Positions 25,318 through 33,669 of a stretch of DNA of 39,929 nucleotides are shown piece after piece. Origin of the DNA: Clostridia bacterium (lineage in GTDB: Bacteria > Bacillota > Clostridia > TANB77 > CAG-508); assembly GCA_022791675.1 (NCBI GenBank), contig JAAVZN010000107.1, positions 1 to 39,929 of the forward strand, read 5' to 3'. Within the stretch, counting starts at the first letter, position 1. Each line of letters starts with the position of its first letter. The position numbers and the translations under genes were made by a program. Below the pieces are notes generated by a model. The model made no database searches. It was not told the origin of the DNA and saw only the letters and a list, made by a program, of their open reading frames with translations.

Positions 25318-27723
25318 ATGAAAGCAAGTATAGAATGGTTAAGAGAATATAGTGATATAGATGTGGATCCAATTGAATTGGGAGATATTTTAACAATGAC
25401 AGGTTCCAAAGTAGAAACAATTGATCAACTTGGAAATGACATAAAAAATGTAGTAGTAGGAAAAATATTAGAAATTGAAAAACACCCTGATGCTGATAAG
25501 TTAGTAGTAACCAAAGTTGATGTGGGAACAGAAAAAATACAAATTGTTACAGGTGCCAACAACATAAAAGTAGGAGATGTAGTACCAATTGCTAAAGATG
25601 GTTCTGAATTGCCAGGTGGAGTAAAAATTAAAAAAGGAATGTTAAGAGGAATAGAATCTTGTGGAATGATGTGTTCTGTAGGAGAATTGAACCTTACAGT
25701 AGCAGATTATCCAGGGCAAATTGAACATGGAATTATGATTCTAGATCCTAAATTAGAAAAAGATTTAGGGAAAGATGTTGTTGAAGTTTTAAAATTGAAA
25801 GAAGATATCATTGATTTCGAAATCACTTCGAATCGACCAGATTGTTTTTCCATTGAAGGATTAGGAAGAGAAACGGCAGTTTCTTTAAAAAAGCCATTTA
25901 AAAATCCAAGAAAAAATATCGATGAAATGCAAGTAGAAACCAAACAGGAACTAGAAGGATTAAAAGTTGATATAGAAGCGCCAGACTTATGTTATCGTTA
26001 TCTAGCAAGAGTGGTGAAAAATGTGAAAATTGGATCATCACCAGATTGGATTGTAAGAAGATTAAAAGCTTGTGGCATTAGAAGCATTAACAATATAGTT
26101 GATATCACTAATTATGTTATGTTAGAAATGGGGCAACCAATGCACGCTTTTGATATTAATTCAATTGAAGGAAAGCATATTACAGTTAGACGTGCCAAAA
26201 AAGGAGAGAAAATAATCACTTTAGATGAACAACAAAGAGAATTAGATGAAAATAATCTGGTGATAGCAGATGACAAAAAAGCAGTAGCCATAGCAGGTGT
26301 TATGGGAGGGCTTAATTCTGAAATTGAAGCAGATACCCAAACCGTTGTATTTGAATCGGCAGTATTTTATGGGGGAAGTGTTAGAAAAACAGCAAAAAAA
26401 GTAGGATTAAGAACAGAAAGTTCCTCTCGTTTTGAAAAAGGATTATCTGCTGAAAATGCACTAAGAGCAATCAACCGAGCAGTAGAATTAGTAGAACAGT
26501 TAAATGCGGGAGTTGCTGTAGATGGTAAAATTGATGTGTATCCAACCAAGCAAAAAATCAATCAAATTCCTTTTGATGTTGAAAAAATCAACAATTTATT
26601 AGGAACTAAGTTAGCAAAACAAGAAATGATAGACATTTTAGACCAATTAGAAATAAAATGGCAAGACGATAAAGTAGTGGCTCCTTACTTCAGAATGGAT
26701 TTGGAATTGGTAGCAGATATAGCAGAAGAAATAGGTCGTTTCTATGGATATGACAAACTGGATTCAACGTTAATCAAAGCAGATACAACATTAGGAATTA
26801 GAAACAAAGAACAAACCATTCAAGAGAAAGTGAAAGAAGTGCTAGTAAATAGTGGATTTTCAGAAATTTATACTTATGGATTTGTGAGCCAAAAAGATTT
26901 GGAATTATCCAATATTAGTGAAGAAATAAAAAAATATGCCATTACTGTACAAAATCCATTGAGTGATGAATATAAGTTAATGAGACCGACTACAATACCA
27001 AGTATGATGCAAATATTGGCGAATAACTTTAATAAGAAAAATAAACAAGTAAAATTATTTGATTTGTCAAGAAGTTATAAAAATATCAAACAGGAAGTGC
27101 AAAAGGGAGAAATACCATTGCAAGAAGAAATTTTAACGGTTGGTATGTATGGGGAAGATGTTGATTTTTATACTTTAAAAGGAATGATAGAAAATATTTT
27201 GGAATCCATTTATGTGAAACGATACGAGGTAGAAAAAGAAACGAAAAATGCTTCTTATCACCCAGGAAGATGTGCTAATTTAAAAGTGGGTGTAGATGTG
27301 ATTGCAACTTTAGGAGAAGTACACCCAGAAGTATTGGAACATTATGGGATTTCTAAAAGAGCTTATATGGCAGAAGTTAATGTTAGTAAATTAGTAAAAT
27401 ATGCAAAAGCAAATAAAAAATATACAGAAGTTCCTAAGTTTCCAGCAGTAGAACGAGACATTGCTGTTATAGTAGAGGAAAAAATAGAAGTTGGTCAAAT
27501 TGAAAAAATAGTAACGAAAAAAGCCAAAAAGTTACTAGAAAGTATCCAATTATTTGATATTTATCGAGATGAGAAGTTAGGAGAAAATAAAAAAAGTGTT
27601 GCTTATTCATTAGTTTTTAGAGATCCGAAAAAAACATTAAATGATGATGAAATTAATGGAGTGATGGAAGAAATTATAACAGAATTGGAAAAACAGTTAG
27701 GGGCAACATTAAGGAAAAACTAA
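25318..27723 (+). CDS. pheT: Phenylalanine--tRNA ligase beta subunit
   Basis: PheT pairs with PheS and carries editing and tRNA-binding domains. The 801 residues show the N-terminal tRNA-binding OB domain (VVVGKILEIEKHPDADKLVVTKVDVG), the B3/B4 editing region (SNRPDCFSIEGLGRE, MGGLNSEI), the B5 domain, the catalytic-like core, and a C-terminal ferredoxin-fold anticodon-binding domain (FPAVERDIAVIVEE to the end). An ATG at 25314 lies in another frame; the true start at 25318 follows AGGAG. It ends the T-box operon. Confidence 0.97.
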   Translation: MKASIEWLREYSDIDVDPIELGDILTMTGSKVETIDQLGNDIKNVVVGKILEIEKHPDADKLVVTKVDVGTEKIQIVTGANNIKVGDVVPIAKDGSELPGGVKIKKGMLRGIESCGMMCSVGELNLTVADYPGQIEHGIMILDPKLEKDLGKDVVEVLKLKEDIIDFEITSNRPDCFSIEGLGRETAVSLKKPFKNPRKNIDEMQVETKQELEGLKVDIEAPDLCYRYLARVVKNVKIGSSPDWIVRRLKACGIRSINNIVDITNYVMLEMGQPMHAFDINSIEGKHITVRRAKKGEKIITLDEQQRELDENNLVIADDKKAVAIAGVMGGLNSEIEADTQTVVFESAVFYGGSVRKTAKKVGLRTESSSRFEKGLSAENALRAINRAVELVEQLNAGVAVDGKIDVYPTKQKINQIPFDVEKINNLLGTKLAKQEMIDILDQLEIKWQDDKVVAPYFRMDLELVADIAEEIGRFYGYDKLDSTLIKADTTLGIRNKEQTIQEKVKEVLVNSGFSEIYTYGFVSQKDLELSNISEEIKKYAITVQNPLSDEYKLMRPTTIPSMMQILANNFNKKNKQVKLFDLSRSYKNIKQEVQKGEIPLQEEILTVGMYGEDVDFYTLKGMIENILESIYVKRYEVEKETKNASYHPGRCANLKVGVDVIATLGEVHPEVLEHYGISKRAYMAEVNVSKLVKYAKANKKYTEVPKFPAVERDIAVIVEEKIEVGQIEKIVTKKAKKLLESIQLFDIYRDEKLGENKKSVAYSLVFRDPKKTLNDDEINGVMEEIITELEKQLGATLRKN

Positions 27724-27727
27724 AAAG

Positions 27728-27763
27728 ATTACAATTGTATTAAGTTTTTGTTATAATTGTAAT
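27728..27763 (+). terminator. Possible terminator after pheT
   Basis: ATTACAATT and AATTGTAAT form a nine-base-pair stem with an 18-base loop. The following tail has few Ts, so the role is uncertain. Confidence 0.4.
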
Positions 27764-27768
27764 ATTTG

Positions 27769-27797
27769 TTGACAATTGAATAAGAATATTTTATAGT
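27769..27797 (+). promoter_or_regulatory. Promoter of the C1 protease gene
   Basis: TTGACA at 27769-27774, 17-base spacer, TATAGT at 27792-27797. Confidence 0.75.
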
Positions 27798-27832
27798 AAA
27801 GTAAAGTCGTAAAATAATGGAGGAGACGAGGA

Positions 27833-30478
27833 ATGAAGAAACAATTTAAAAAGATGATTTCTTTTGTTGCAATCGTACTAATGACTTTACTTTTTTTCAA
27901 TGTTACTTATGCATCAGATGAATTAAAGTGGATTGTACCAGAAAAATCAAAAGAAATGAAAACATGGGAAGCATTATCAGAAGATAAAAGAAACCATGTA
28001 ATAGAACCAATTTATTTCAATCCAGAATTGAAAGAAAGTGTAAAAAAATCAACTTATAATCAAATCAATACAATCGCACAAGCATCTTTGGAATCGAGCT
28101 ATCGAAGAACAGGGTTAACAGTACGCGATCAAAAACAAACAGGTACTTGTTGGGCTTTTGCTTTTACGGGAACATTACAAGGAACAGGGGAAGGAAGACA
28201 ATATTCACCATTATATCTAAATTATGTAGCTTCTAGAATCTATAATAAAACGATAACAAGGGGTGCAAATTTCAGAGTATCCATGGGAACAAGTGCATCT
28301 GGAAAATTCCCAGTATTGGAAAGTAAGATGCCATTTGACAGTGTATATAATGAAACAACAAATTTGAGTAGTAATGACTATTTGATACCAATTGACCAAT
28401 TGCCAGCAGGCAGTTTGAATCAAACGATTGATGCTAGAGTAATGGACGCAACTTTTTTTACCAATATCAATAAAGAAGTAGATGAAAGCGGAAACATAAC
28501 TTATACAGATGACAATGGAGAGGAATATATAGAAGAAGAAGTTCAGGCAATTAGAAACATCTTAAAAGATCACATCAAAAATAAAGGACCAATTACAGCA
28601 CAAATGTATGCAGAAGTAAGTAAATCTTATAATGGAGAAACAGGAGCTTACAATTATAACGGACCAGTAGTAGCTCCCAATCATGATGTAGCATTAATTG
28701 GTTGGGACGATAATTATGCTGTTTCTAATTTTAAAGAAGGTTGCCGTCCTAAAAAACCAGGAGCTTATATTGCTTTGAATTCACAAGGATTAAATGCTGG
28801 AAAAGATGGATATTTATACATTTCTTATGAAGATGTAATGATTGAAACATTATTAAATGGAATTAACAAATTAGAAGAATATAACAACCAAGATGAAATA
28901 CCTTATGATAAACTTTATCAATATGATGAATTAGGATATACATTCTTAATTGGTGCTAATACGAGTGCTTTAATGGCAAGTAACGTATTTTCAAGAGAGA
29001 ATACAAAAGTAGAATATTTGAACGAAGTAGGAATATTTTTACCAATTACAGAAGGCGTAGAAATATATGTTAATCCTAATAGTGATGATATGGGAAGAGA
29101 GAATTTGCAAAAAGTAGCTGTAGAAACAACTAATATTACACCAGGGTATCACATTATAAAATTAGCAAATCCGATTCAATTATCAGGAAGTAAATTTGTA
29201 GTAGCAGTAAAATATATTAATGCAGATGGACAAACAGCAATACCATTGGAAGCGAATTGGGTAGCAAGTGGAATATCCGATGTTTCCAATGTTACCGATA
29301 CAGCTAAATCTAATCCGAAGGAAAGTTATGTGTCTTTGAACCAAGGTTTGGATTGGGCAGATGTTTATAATCTTCAAGTGAGTGATCAAATTACACTAAA
29401 AGATACCAATACTTGTATTAAGGCCTATACAACCATTTCTGATGAGCCAGTAACAGTAGATGTAACAGGAGTTACTTTAAATAAAACAGAAGCTACGATT
29501 CAAGTTGGAAAAACAGATATGTTAGTTGCAACAGTGCAACCTACGAATGCAACCAACAAGAATGTGATTTGGACAAGTTCAAATGAACAAGTGGCAACCG
29601 TAGAGAATGGGGTAATAACAGCAAAAGCAAAAGGAAATACAACGATAACAGTAACAACAGAAGATGGAAATCATACAGCAACTTGCCAGATAACAGTAGA
29701 GAAAAAAGAAGAACCACCCATTACTGTTAATGTAACAGAAGTAAAATTAAATAAAACTACGACATCAATCAAGGTAGGAGAAACAGAAACACTAGTAGCA
29801 AGTGTATTACCTGCTAATGCAACCAATAAAAATGTAACTTGGACAAGTTCGAATGAAAGGGTGGCAACCGTAACAGGAGGAGTGGTTACAGGAATAGCAG
29901 AAGGAACAACGACCATAACAGTAAGAACGGAAAATGGAAGTCATACAGCAACTTGTCAAGTAAATATACAAAAAACAGAAGAAAAACCAACGATAACAAA
30001 AGTAACAGGAGTAACTTTAAATCAAAAGAGCTTAACCCTAACCGTTGGAAATTCAGGAAATGTAGTTGCAACCATTACACCAGCGAATGCAACCAATAAA
30101 GAAGTGCAATGGAAGGTGGAAGATGAAACAATAGCTACCATTTCTAAAACAGGAATTATTAAAGCTTTAAAAGAAGGAACAACAACAATAACAGTTACTA
30201 CTTTGGATGGTGATTTCAAAGCAACTTGTAAGTTGACAGTTGCTAAAAAGACAAATTCACCAGATGATATTTATTCCGATGATGGTTCTAATACAAACCA
30301 TACAAATGGACAAAATGGAAGTAACAAGAATAATACTATTTCAGGTGATAGCACAGTTTCTAATAGTAAAATGCCTTATGCTGGAAATTCTATTACTCTT
30401 TTCATCGGAATTGTTTTAGCAGTGATTGTAACAGTGGTTTTACTAATAAAATTCAGAAGATTAAAAGATATAAAATGA
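27833..30478 (+). CDS. Secreted papain-family (C1) cysteine protease with three Ig-like repeats
   Basis: An 881-residue surface protein. A signal peptide (FVAIVLMTLLFFNVTYAS) is followed by a C1-type peptidase domain with Gln100 or Gln102 of the oxyanion hole, Cys106 (QTGTCWAF), His284 (NHDVALIGWDD) and Asn316 (ALNSQG). After a beta-rich region (residues 360-535) come three BIG2-type repeats starting near residues 544, 632 and 723, each with the VTGVTLNK...ATNKNVTWTSSNE...TITVTT plan. A polar linker leads to MPYAG (847-851), a hydrophobic helix and RRLKD, a likely sorting or membrane anchor. It probably cleaves proteins or peptides outside the cell. A 43-residue membrane protein gene follows 16 bases later. 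Confidence 0.9.
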   Translation: MKKQFKKMISFVAIVLMTLLFFNVTYASDELKWIVPEKSKEMKTWEALSEDKRNHVIEPIYFNPELKESVKKSTYNQINTIAQASLESSYRRTGLTVRDQKQTGTCWAFAFTGTLQGTGEGRQYSPLYLNYVASRIYNKTITRGANFRVSMGTSASGKFPVLESKMPFDSVYNETTNLSSNDYLIPIDQLPAGSLNQTIDARVMDATFFTNINKEVDESGNITYTDDNGEEYIEEEVQAIRNILKDHIKNKGPITAQMYAEVSKSYNGETGAYNYNGPVVAPNHDVALIGWDDNYAVSNFKEGCRPKKPGAYIALNSQGLNAGKDGYLYISYEDVMIETLLNGINKLEEYNNQDEIPYDKLYQYDELGYTFLIGANTSALMASNVFSRENTKVEYLNEVGIFLPITEGVEIYVNPNSDDMGRENLQKVAVETTNITPGYHIIKLANPIQLSGSKFVVAVKYINADGQTAIPLEANWVASGISDVSNVTDTAKSNPKESYVSLNQGLDWADVYNLQVSDQITLKDTNTCIKAYTTISDEPVTVDVTGVTLNKTEATIQVGKTDMLVATVQPTNATNKNVIWTSSNEQVATVENGVITAKAKGNTTITVTTEDGNHTATCQITVEKKEEPPITVNVTEVKLNKTTTSIKVGETETLVASVLPANATNKNVTWTSSNERVATVTGGVVTGIAEGTTTITVRTENGSHTATCQVNIQKTEEKPTITKVTGVTLNQKSLTLTVGNSGNVVATITPANATNKEVQWKVEDETIATISKTGIIKALKEGTTTITVTTLDGDFKATCKLTVAKKTNSPDDIYSDDGSNTNHTNGQNGSNKNNTISGDSTVSNSKMPYAGNSITLFIGIVLAVIVTVVLLIKFRRLKDIK

Positions 30479-30494
30479 TAAAGGAGGAATAAAA

Positions 30495-30626
30495 ATGGGA
30501 GAAGAAACTAATATAGAAAGAAAGAAAAGATTGTCTCCAGAAGCAACCATTATGCTAACAATAGGAGCAACAGCACTTGCTGTAATCGTGTATCGAATAG
30601 TACATTTTATTTTTACAGGTAATTAA
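30495..30626 (+). CDS. 43-residue single-pass membrane protein
   Basis: A short reading frame with an excellent AAAGGAGG site. The protein starts MGEETNIERKKRLSPEAT and has one hydrophobic helix (IMLTIGATALAVIVYRIVHFIF) ending in TGN. It begins 16 bases after the protease stop and ends 11 bases before a clear terminator, so it is very likely translated and co-transcribed with the protease. No function is recognised; a helper for the protease or its anchoring is a guess from position. Confidence 0.75.
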   Translation: MGEETNIERKKRLSPEATIMLTIGATALAVIVYRIVHFIFTGN

Positions 30627-30636
30627 TAAAATAAGA

Positions 30637-30663
30637 GATCCTTCTTTCGGAAGGATTTTTTTA
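30637..30663 (+). terminator. Terminator of the protease operon
   Basis: ATCCTTC (30638-30644) and GAAGGAT (30650-30656) with a TTTCG loop, followed by seven Ts. Confidence 0.85.
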
Positions 30664-30706
30664 TTTGGCGGATCTACAATTTTTGTTCCTTTTTTTGTAA
30701 AAACAC

Positions 30707-30735
30707 TTGACAAAATACAAAAAAAGATGTAAAGT
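30707..30735 (+). promoter_or_regulatory. Promoter of the ylxM-ffh-rpsP-trmD-rplS operon
   Basis: TTGACA at 30707-30712, 17-base spacer, TAAAGT at 30730-30735, ahead of ylxM. Confidence 0.7.
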
Positions 30736-30769
30736 ATATTAGCATTACAAATAGAAAGAGGTAGTAGTG

Positions 30770-31129
30770 ATGGAAGAAAACGTAAAAATCAGTATGTTAA
30801 ATGAAATTTACGGGAAAATGTTAACAAAGAAACAATATGAAATCATAGATGACTACTACAACAATGATTTATCCTTATCAGAAATAGCACAAAACAATGA
30901 AATAACAAGACAAGCGGTAAGAGATATTTTAAAAAAGGGAGAAAAAAAGCTATTTGAATACGAAGAAAATCTATTACTGATGGAAAAAACATTAAAACAA
31001 GGAAAAAAAATTGAAAAAGTTTTAGGCCAATTAGAAACAATCCAGAAAAGCAATTCTAATCAAAAGATTGTGAGTGAAATACAAAGCATCATAAGTGAAG
31101 TACAAAGTTTGGGCAAAGACTTACACTAG
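30770..31129 (+). CDS. ylxM: YlxM-like helix-turn-helix protein (UPF0122)
   Basis: YlxM is a small protein always found beside ffh and thought to modulate signal recognition particle assembly or function. The 119 residues carry a sigma-factor region 4-like helix-turn-helix (LTKKQYEIIDDYYNNDLSLSEIAQNNEITRQAVRDILKKGEKKL) and a C-terminal helix. The ATG at 30770 is eight bases after AGAGG; a GTG one codon earlier is the alternative. It is the first gene of the operon, 17 bases before the likely ffh ATG. Confidence 0.9.
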   Translation: MEENVKISMLNEIYGKMLTKKQYEIIDDYYNNDLSLSEIAQNNEITRQAVRDILKKGEKKLFEYEENLLLMEKTLKQGKKIEKVLGQLETIQKSNSNQKIVSEIQSIISEVQSLGKDLH

Positions 31130-31146
31130 AAAGGTATGTGATAGAA

Positions 31147-32499
31147 ATGGCATTTGAAGGACTATCAGCTAGATTACAAGAAATAACGAAAAAAATCAGA
31201 GGAAAAGCAAGAATAACAGAATCAGATTTGAAAGAAATGCTAAGAGAAGTAAAACTTGCTTTATTAGAAGCTGATGTAAACTATAAAATTGTAAAAGACT
31301 TTATAGCAACCATTGGAGAAAAAGCATTGGGGCAAGATGTATTAAAATCATTAACACCAGGGCAACAAGTTATAAAAATAGTAAAAGACGAAATGGTGGA
31401 ATTACTAGGAGGAACAGAAAGCAGAATCAGTTTTACACCCAATCCACCAACCATTATTATGTTGGTGGGATTACAAGGTTCTGGTAAAACGACAACAACA
31501 GGAAAACTTGCTAATTTACTTCGAAAACAAGGAAAAAATCCATTACTAGTTGCTTGTGATATTTATAGACCTGCAGCGATTCAACAATTACAAGTAGTAG
31601 GAAAACAATTAAACATACCAGTATTTGCCAATGAAAATTCAAAAGATGTTGTTCAGATTGCCAAACAAGCATTGTCAACTGCTATTTCAAAATTAAATGA
31701 TGTTGTTTTATTAGATACAGCAGGTCGATTACATATCGATGAAGCATTAATGGACGAATTAAAGAATCTAAAGGCGAATATAAAGCCACACGAAATATTA
31801 TTAGTAGTAGATAGTATGACAGGTCAAGATGCTGTGAATGTGGCAGAAAAATTTAATGAAGCTTTAGGAATCGATGGTGTTGTATTAACTAAGTTAGATG
31901 GTGATACAAGAGGTGGTAGTGCATTATCGGTAAAAAAAGTAACGGGAAGACCAATCAAGTTTGTTGCAACAGGGGAAAAATTAAGTGATATAGAGGTATT
32001 TCACCCAGAAAGAATGGCAGGAAGAATTTTAGGAATGGGAGATATCTTATCTGTTATTGAAAAAGCAGAAGAAGCTTTAGATTTAGAAGAGGCAGAAAAA
32101 TTAGAAAAACAATTTAAGAAAAAAGAGTTAGATTTAGATGATTATTTAGCACAACTAAGGCAAGTCAAAAAAATGGGTTCATTTTCTTCTTTACTAAAAA
32201 TGATACCAGGAATGAACCAAATAAAAGATTTAAAAGTAGATGACAAAGAATTTGAAAAAATAGAAGCGATTATTTGTTCCATGACTAAAAAAGAAAAAAG
32301 AGACACAAAAATTTTAAATGCAAGTCGTAGACAACGTATTGCAAAAGGAAGTGGAACAACTGTACAAGACATCAATAAATTTATCAAATCATTTGAAATG
32401 ACACAAAAGATGATGAAACAAATGAAGAGCAATAAAGGCGGTATGAAAAAATTATTAAATGGAATAGATCAAAACGCCTTAAAGAATTTTAAGTTTTAA
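31147..32499 (+). CDS. ffh: Signal recognition particle protein Ffh
   Basis: Ffh is the SRP54 GTPase that, with 4.5S/6S RNA, targets nascent membrane proteins to FtsY. The 450 residues have the N domain (MAFEGLSARLQEITKKIRGK), the G domain with GLQGSGKTTT (from residue 108), DIYRPAA, DTAGRLHID, TKLDGDTRGG and the C-terminal methionine-rich M domain (MIPGMNQIKDLK, MKQMKSNKGGMKKLL). MAFEGL is the family start; a GTG three codons upstream lies closer to the AAAGG site and cannot be excluded. Confidence 0.97.
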   Translation: MAFEGLSARLQEITKKIRGKARITESDLKEMLREVKLALLEADVNYKIVKDFIATIGEKALGQDVLKSLTPGQQVIKIVKDEMVELLGGTESRISFTPNPPTIIMLVGLQGSGKTTTTGKLANLLRKQGKNPLLVACDIYRPAAIQQLQVVGKQLNIPVFANENSKDVVQIAKQALSTAISKLNDVVLLDTAGRLHIDEALMDELKNLKANIKPHEILLVVDSMTGQDAVNVAEKFNEALGIDGVVLTKLDGDTRGGSALSVKKVTGRPIKFVATGEKLSDIEVFHPERMAGRILGMGDILSVIEKAEEALDLEEAEKLEKQFKKKELDLDDYLAQLRQVKKMGSFSSLLKMIPGMNQIKDLKVDDKEFEKIEAIICSMTKKEKRDTKILNASRRQRIAKGSGTTVQDINKFIKSFEMTQKMMKQMKSNKGGMKKLLNGIDQNALKNFKF

Positions 32500-32564
32500 T
32501 TATGTTTTTAACTTTTATCATAGATAAAAAATAAAGAGAAAAAAGGAATTTCTTAAAACTCTAA

Positions 32565-32599
32565 AAAGGGATTTTAAGGAACGTCCCTTTAATCCCTTT
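32565..32599 (+). promoter_or_regulatory. Alternative hairpins before rpsP
   Basis: The arm AAAGGGATT (32565-32573) can pair with AATCCCTTT (32591-32599), nine perfect pairs, or its first seven bases with TCCCTTT (32584-32590). The two hairpins exclude each other and end 12 bases before the GGAGG site of rpsP. This could be an attenuator or an RNA processing site. Confidence 0.5.
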
Positions 32600-32621
32600 A
32601 AAAAATTTGGAGGTGAAAAAA

Positions 32622-32852
32622 ATGGTAAAAATCAGATTACAAAGACAAGGAAAGAAAAAGGCTCCATTTTATCATATCGTAGTGGCAGATTCAAGATGTC
32701 CAAGAGATGGTAAAATAATTGAGCAATTAGGAACTTATGATCCAATGACTGAACCAGCAACGATTCGTATTGACAAAGAAAAAGTAGAAAAATGGATTAA
32801 AAATGGTGCAAAACCAACAGATACGGTAAAAGCATTAATCGAAAAAGCGTAA
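32622..32852 (+). CDS. rpsP: 30S ribosomal protein S16
   Basis: S16 is a small-subunit protein needed for assembly of the 5' domain of 16S rRNA. The 76 residues start [31 protein letters not shown] and include EQLGTYDP and the basic helix [15 protein letters not shown], all canonical. The ATG follows GGAGGTG; an in-frame TTG five codons earlier overlaps that ribosome site and is rejected. Position between ffh and the KH protein gene is typical. Confidence 0.97.
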   Translation: MVKIRLQRQGKKKAPFYHIVVADSRCPRDGKIIEQLGTYDPMTEPATIRIDKEKVEKWIKNGAKPTDTVKALIEKA

Positions 32853-32902
32853 TGGTCAAATGGAATAGTAGGATAGACAATAAAAAATGGAGGAACTGAA
32901 GA

Positions 32903-33133
32903 ATGAAAGATATATTAGAAACCATTATTTTAAACTTAGTTGATCAGAAAGAAGCTGTTGAAATAAAAGAACTTGATGGTGAAAAGTCAATTGTTTTTGA
33001 AGTAAAAGTTGCTGATGGCGATATGGGAAAAATAATAGGAAAACAAGGAAGACTTGCAAAATCGATTAGAACAGTAATGAAAGCAGTAGCTACGAAAGAA
33101 CAAAAAAGAGTTTCAGTTGAATTTATTGGATAA
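32903..33133 (+). CDS. khpA: KH-domain RNA-binding protein KhpA
   Basis: KhpA is a small RNA-binding protein (with KhpB) implicated in cell elongation and sRNA regulation. The 76 residues form one KH domain with the GxxG-type loop GKIIGKQGR and the following helix LAKSIRTVMKAVA. The start follows GGAGG. It lies between rpsP and rimM, as in most Firmicutes, and the rimM ATG begins 12 bases after its stop. Confidence 0.94.
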   Translation: MKDILETIILNLVDQKEAVEIKELDGEKSIVFEVKVADGDMGKIIGKQGRLAKSIRTVMKAVATKEQKRVSVEFIG

Positions 33134-33145
33134 TTGGAGTATGAT

Positions 33146-33653
33146 ATGACAAAATATCTTGAAGTAGGTCAAATTGTAAATCATTTTGGAATAAAAGGAA
33201 TGGTAAAAATCAAACCTTTTACCGATGATATCAATCGATTTGATCGATTAAAAACAATATATATTGAAAGCAAAAAAGAAAAAAAAGAATATGAAATCGA
33301 AGAAGTAAAATATCATAAAAATATGGTATTAATGAAATTAAAACGGTATTGACACAGTAGAGGAAGCAGAAACTTTAAGGCAGAGCTATCTTTTGGTAGA
33401 TCGTCAAAAGGAAGAACCGCTAGAAGAAGGAGTTTACTATATTGTGGATTTACTAGGATTACCTGTCTATACAGACAAAGAACAATTATTAGGTAAAGTA
33501 GATGATATTTTTAATACAGGAAGTAATGATATATATGTTGTAAAAGATGAATTAGGGAAACAAATTCTTTTACCAGGAATTCCAGATGTGCTAAAAAAGG
33601 TAGATTTGGAGAAGGGAAGAATAATTGTTCATCTAATACCTGGTTTGATGTAA
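33146..33653 (+). CDS. rimM: Ribosome maturation factor RimM, read through a +1 shift at CGG
   Basis: RimM helps assemble the 30S head by binding S19. The first frame runs [28 protein letters not shown]...MVLMKLK and then meets CGG at 33344-33346, followed by TAT TGA. Skipping the C reads GGT ATT GAC ACA, giving the family's LKGID-T-EEAE segment. It continues through the PRC-barrel domain ([39 protein letters not shown]) to 33653. The joined product is 168 residues, the usual RimM length. The ATG at 33146 is six bases from GGAG; the TTG at 33134 overlaps that site. Frameshift decay is the alternative, but the two halves are otherwise unblemished. Confidence 0.88.
33344..33347 (+). other. In-frame CGG +1 shift site 4 (rimM)
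   Basis: Context TTA AAA CGG TAT TGA. Dropping the C gives TTA AAA GGT ATT GAC, exactly the conserved LKGID of RimM. Confidence 0.8.
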
Positions 33654-33669
33654 AGGATCGTGGGAGAAA

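Noticed and set aside
32581..32590. ACGTCCC before rpsP as a copy of the element at 6720
   Set aside because: The match is only a few bases and lacks the TTGCACA hairpin.
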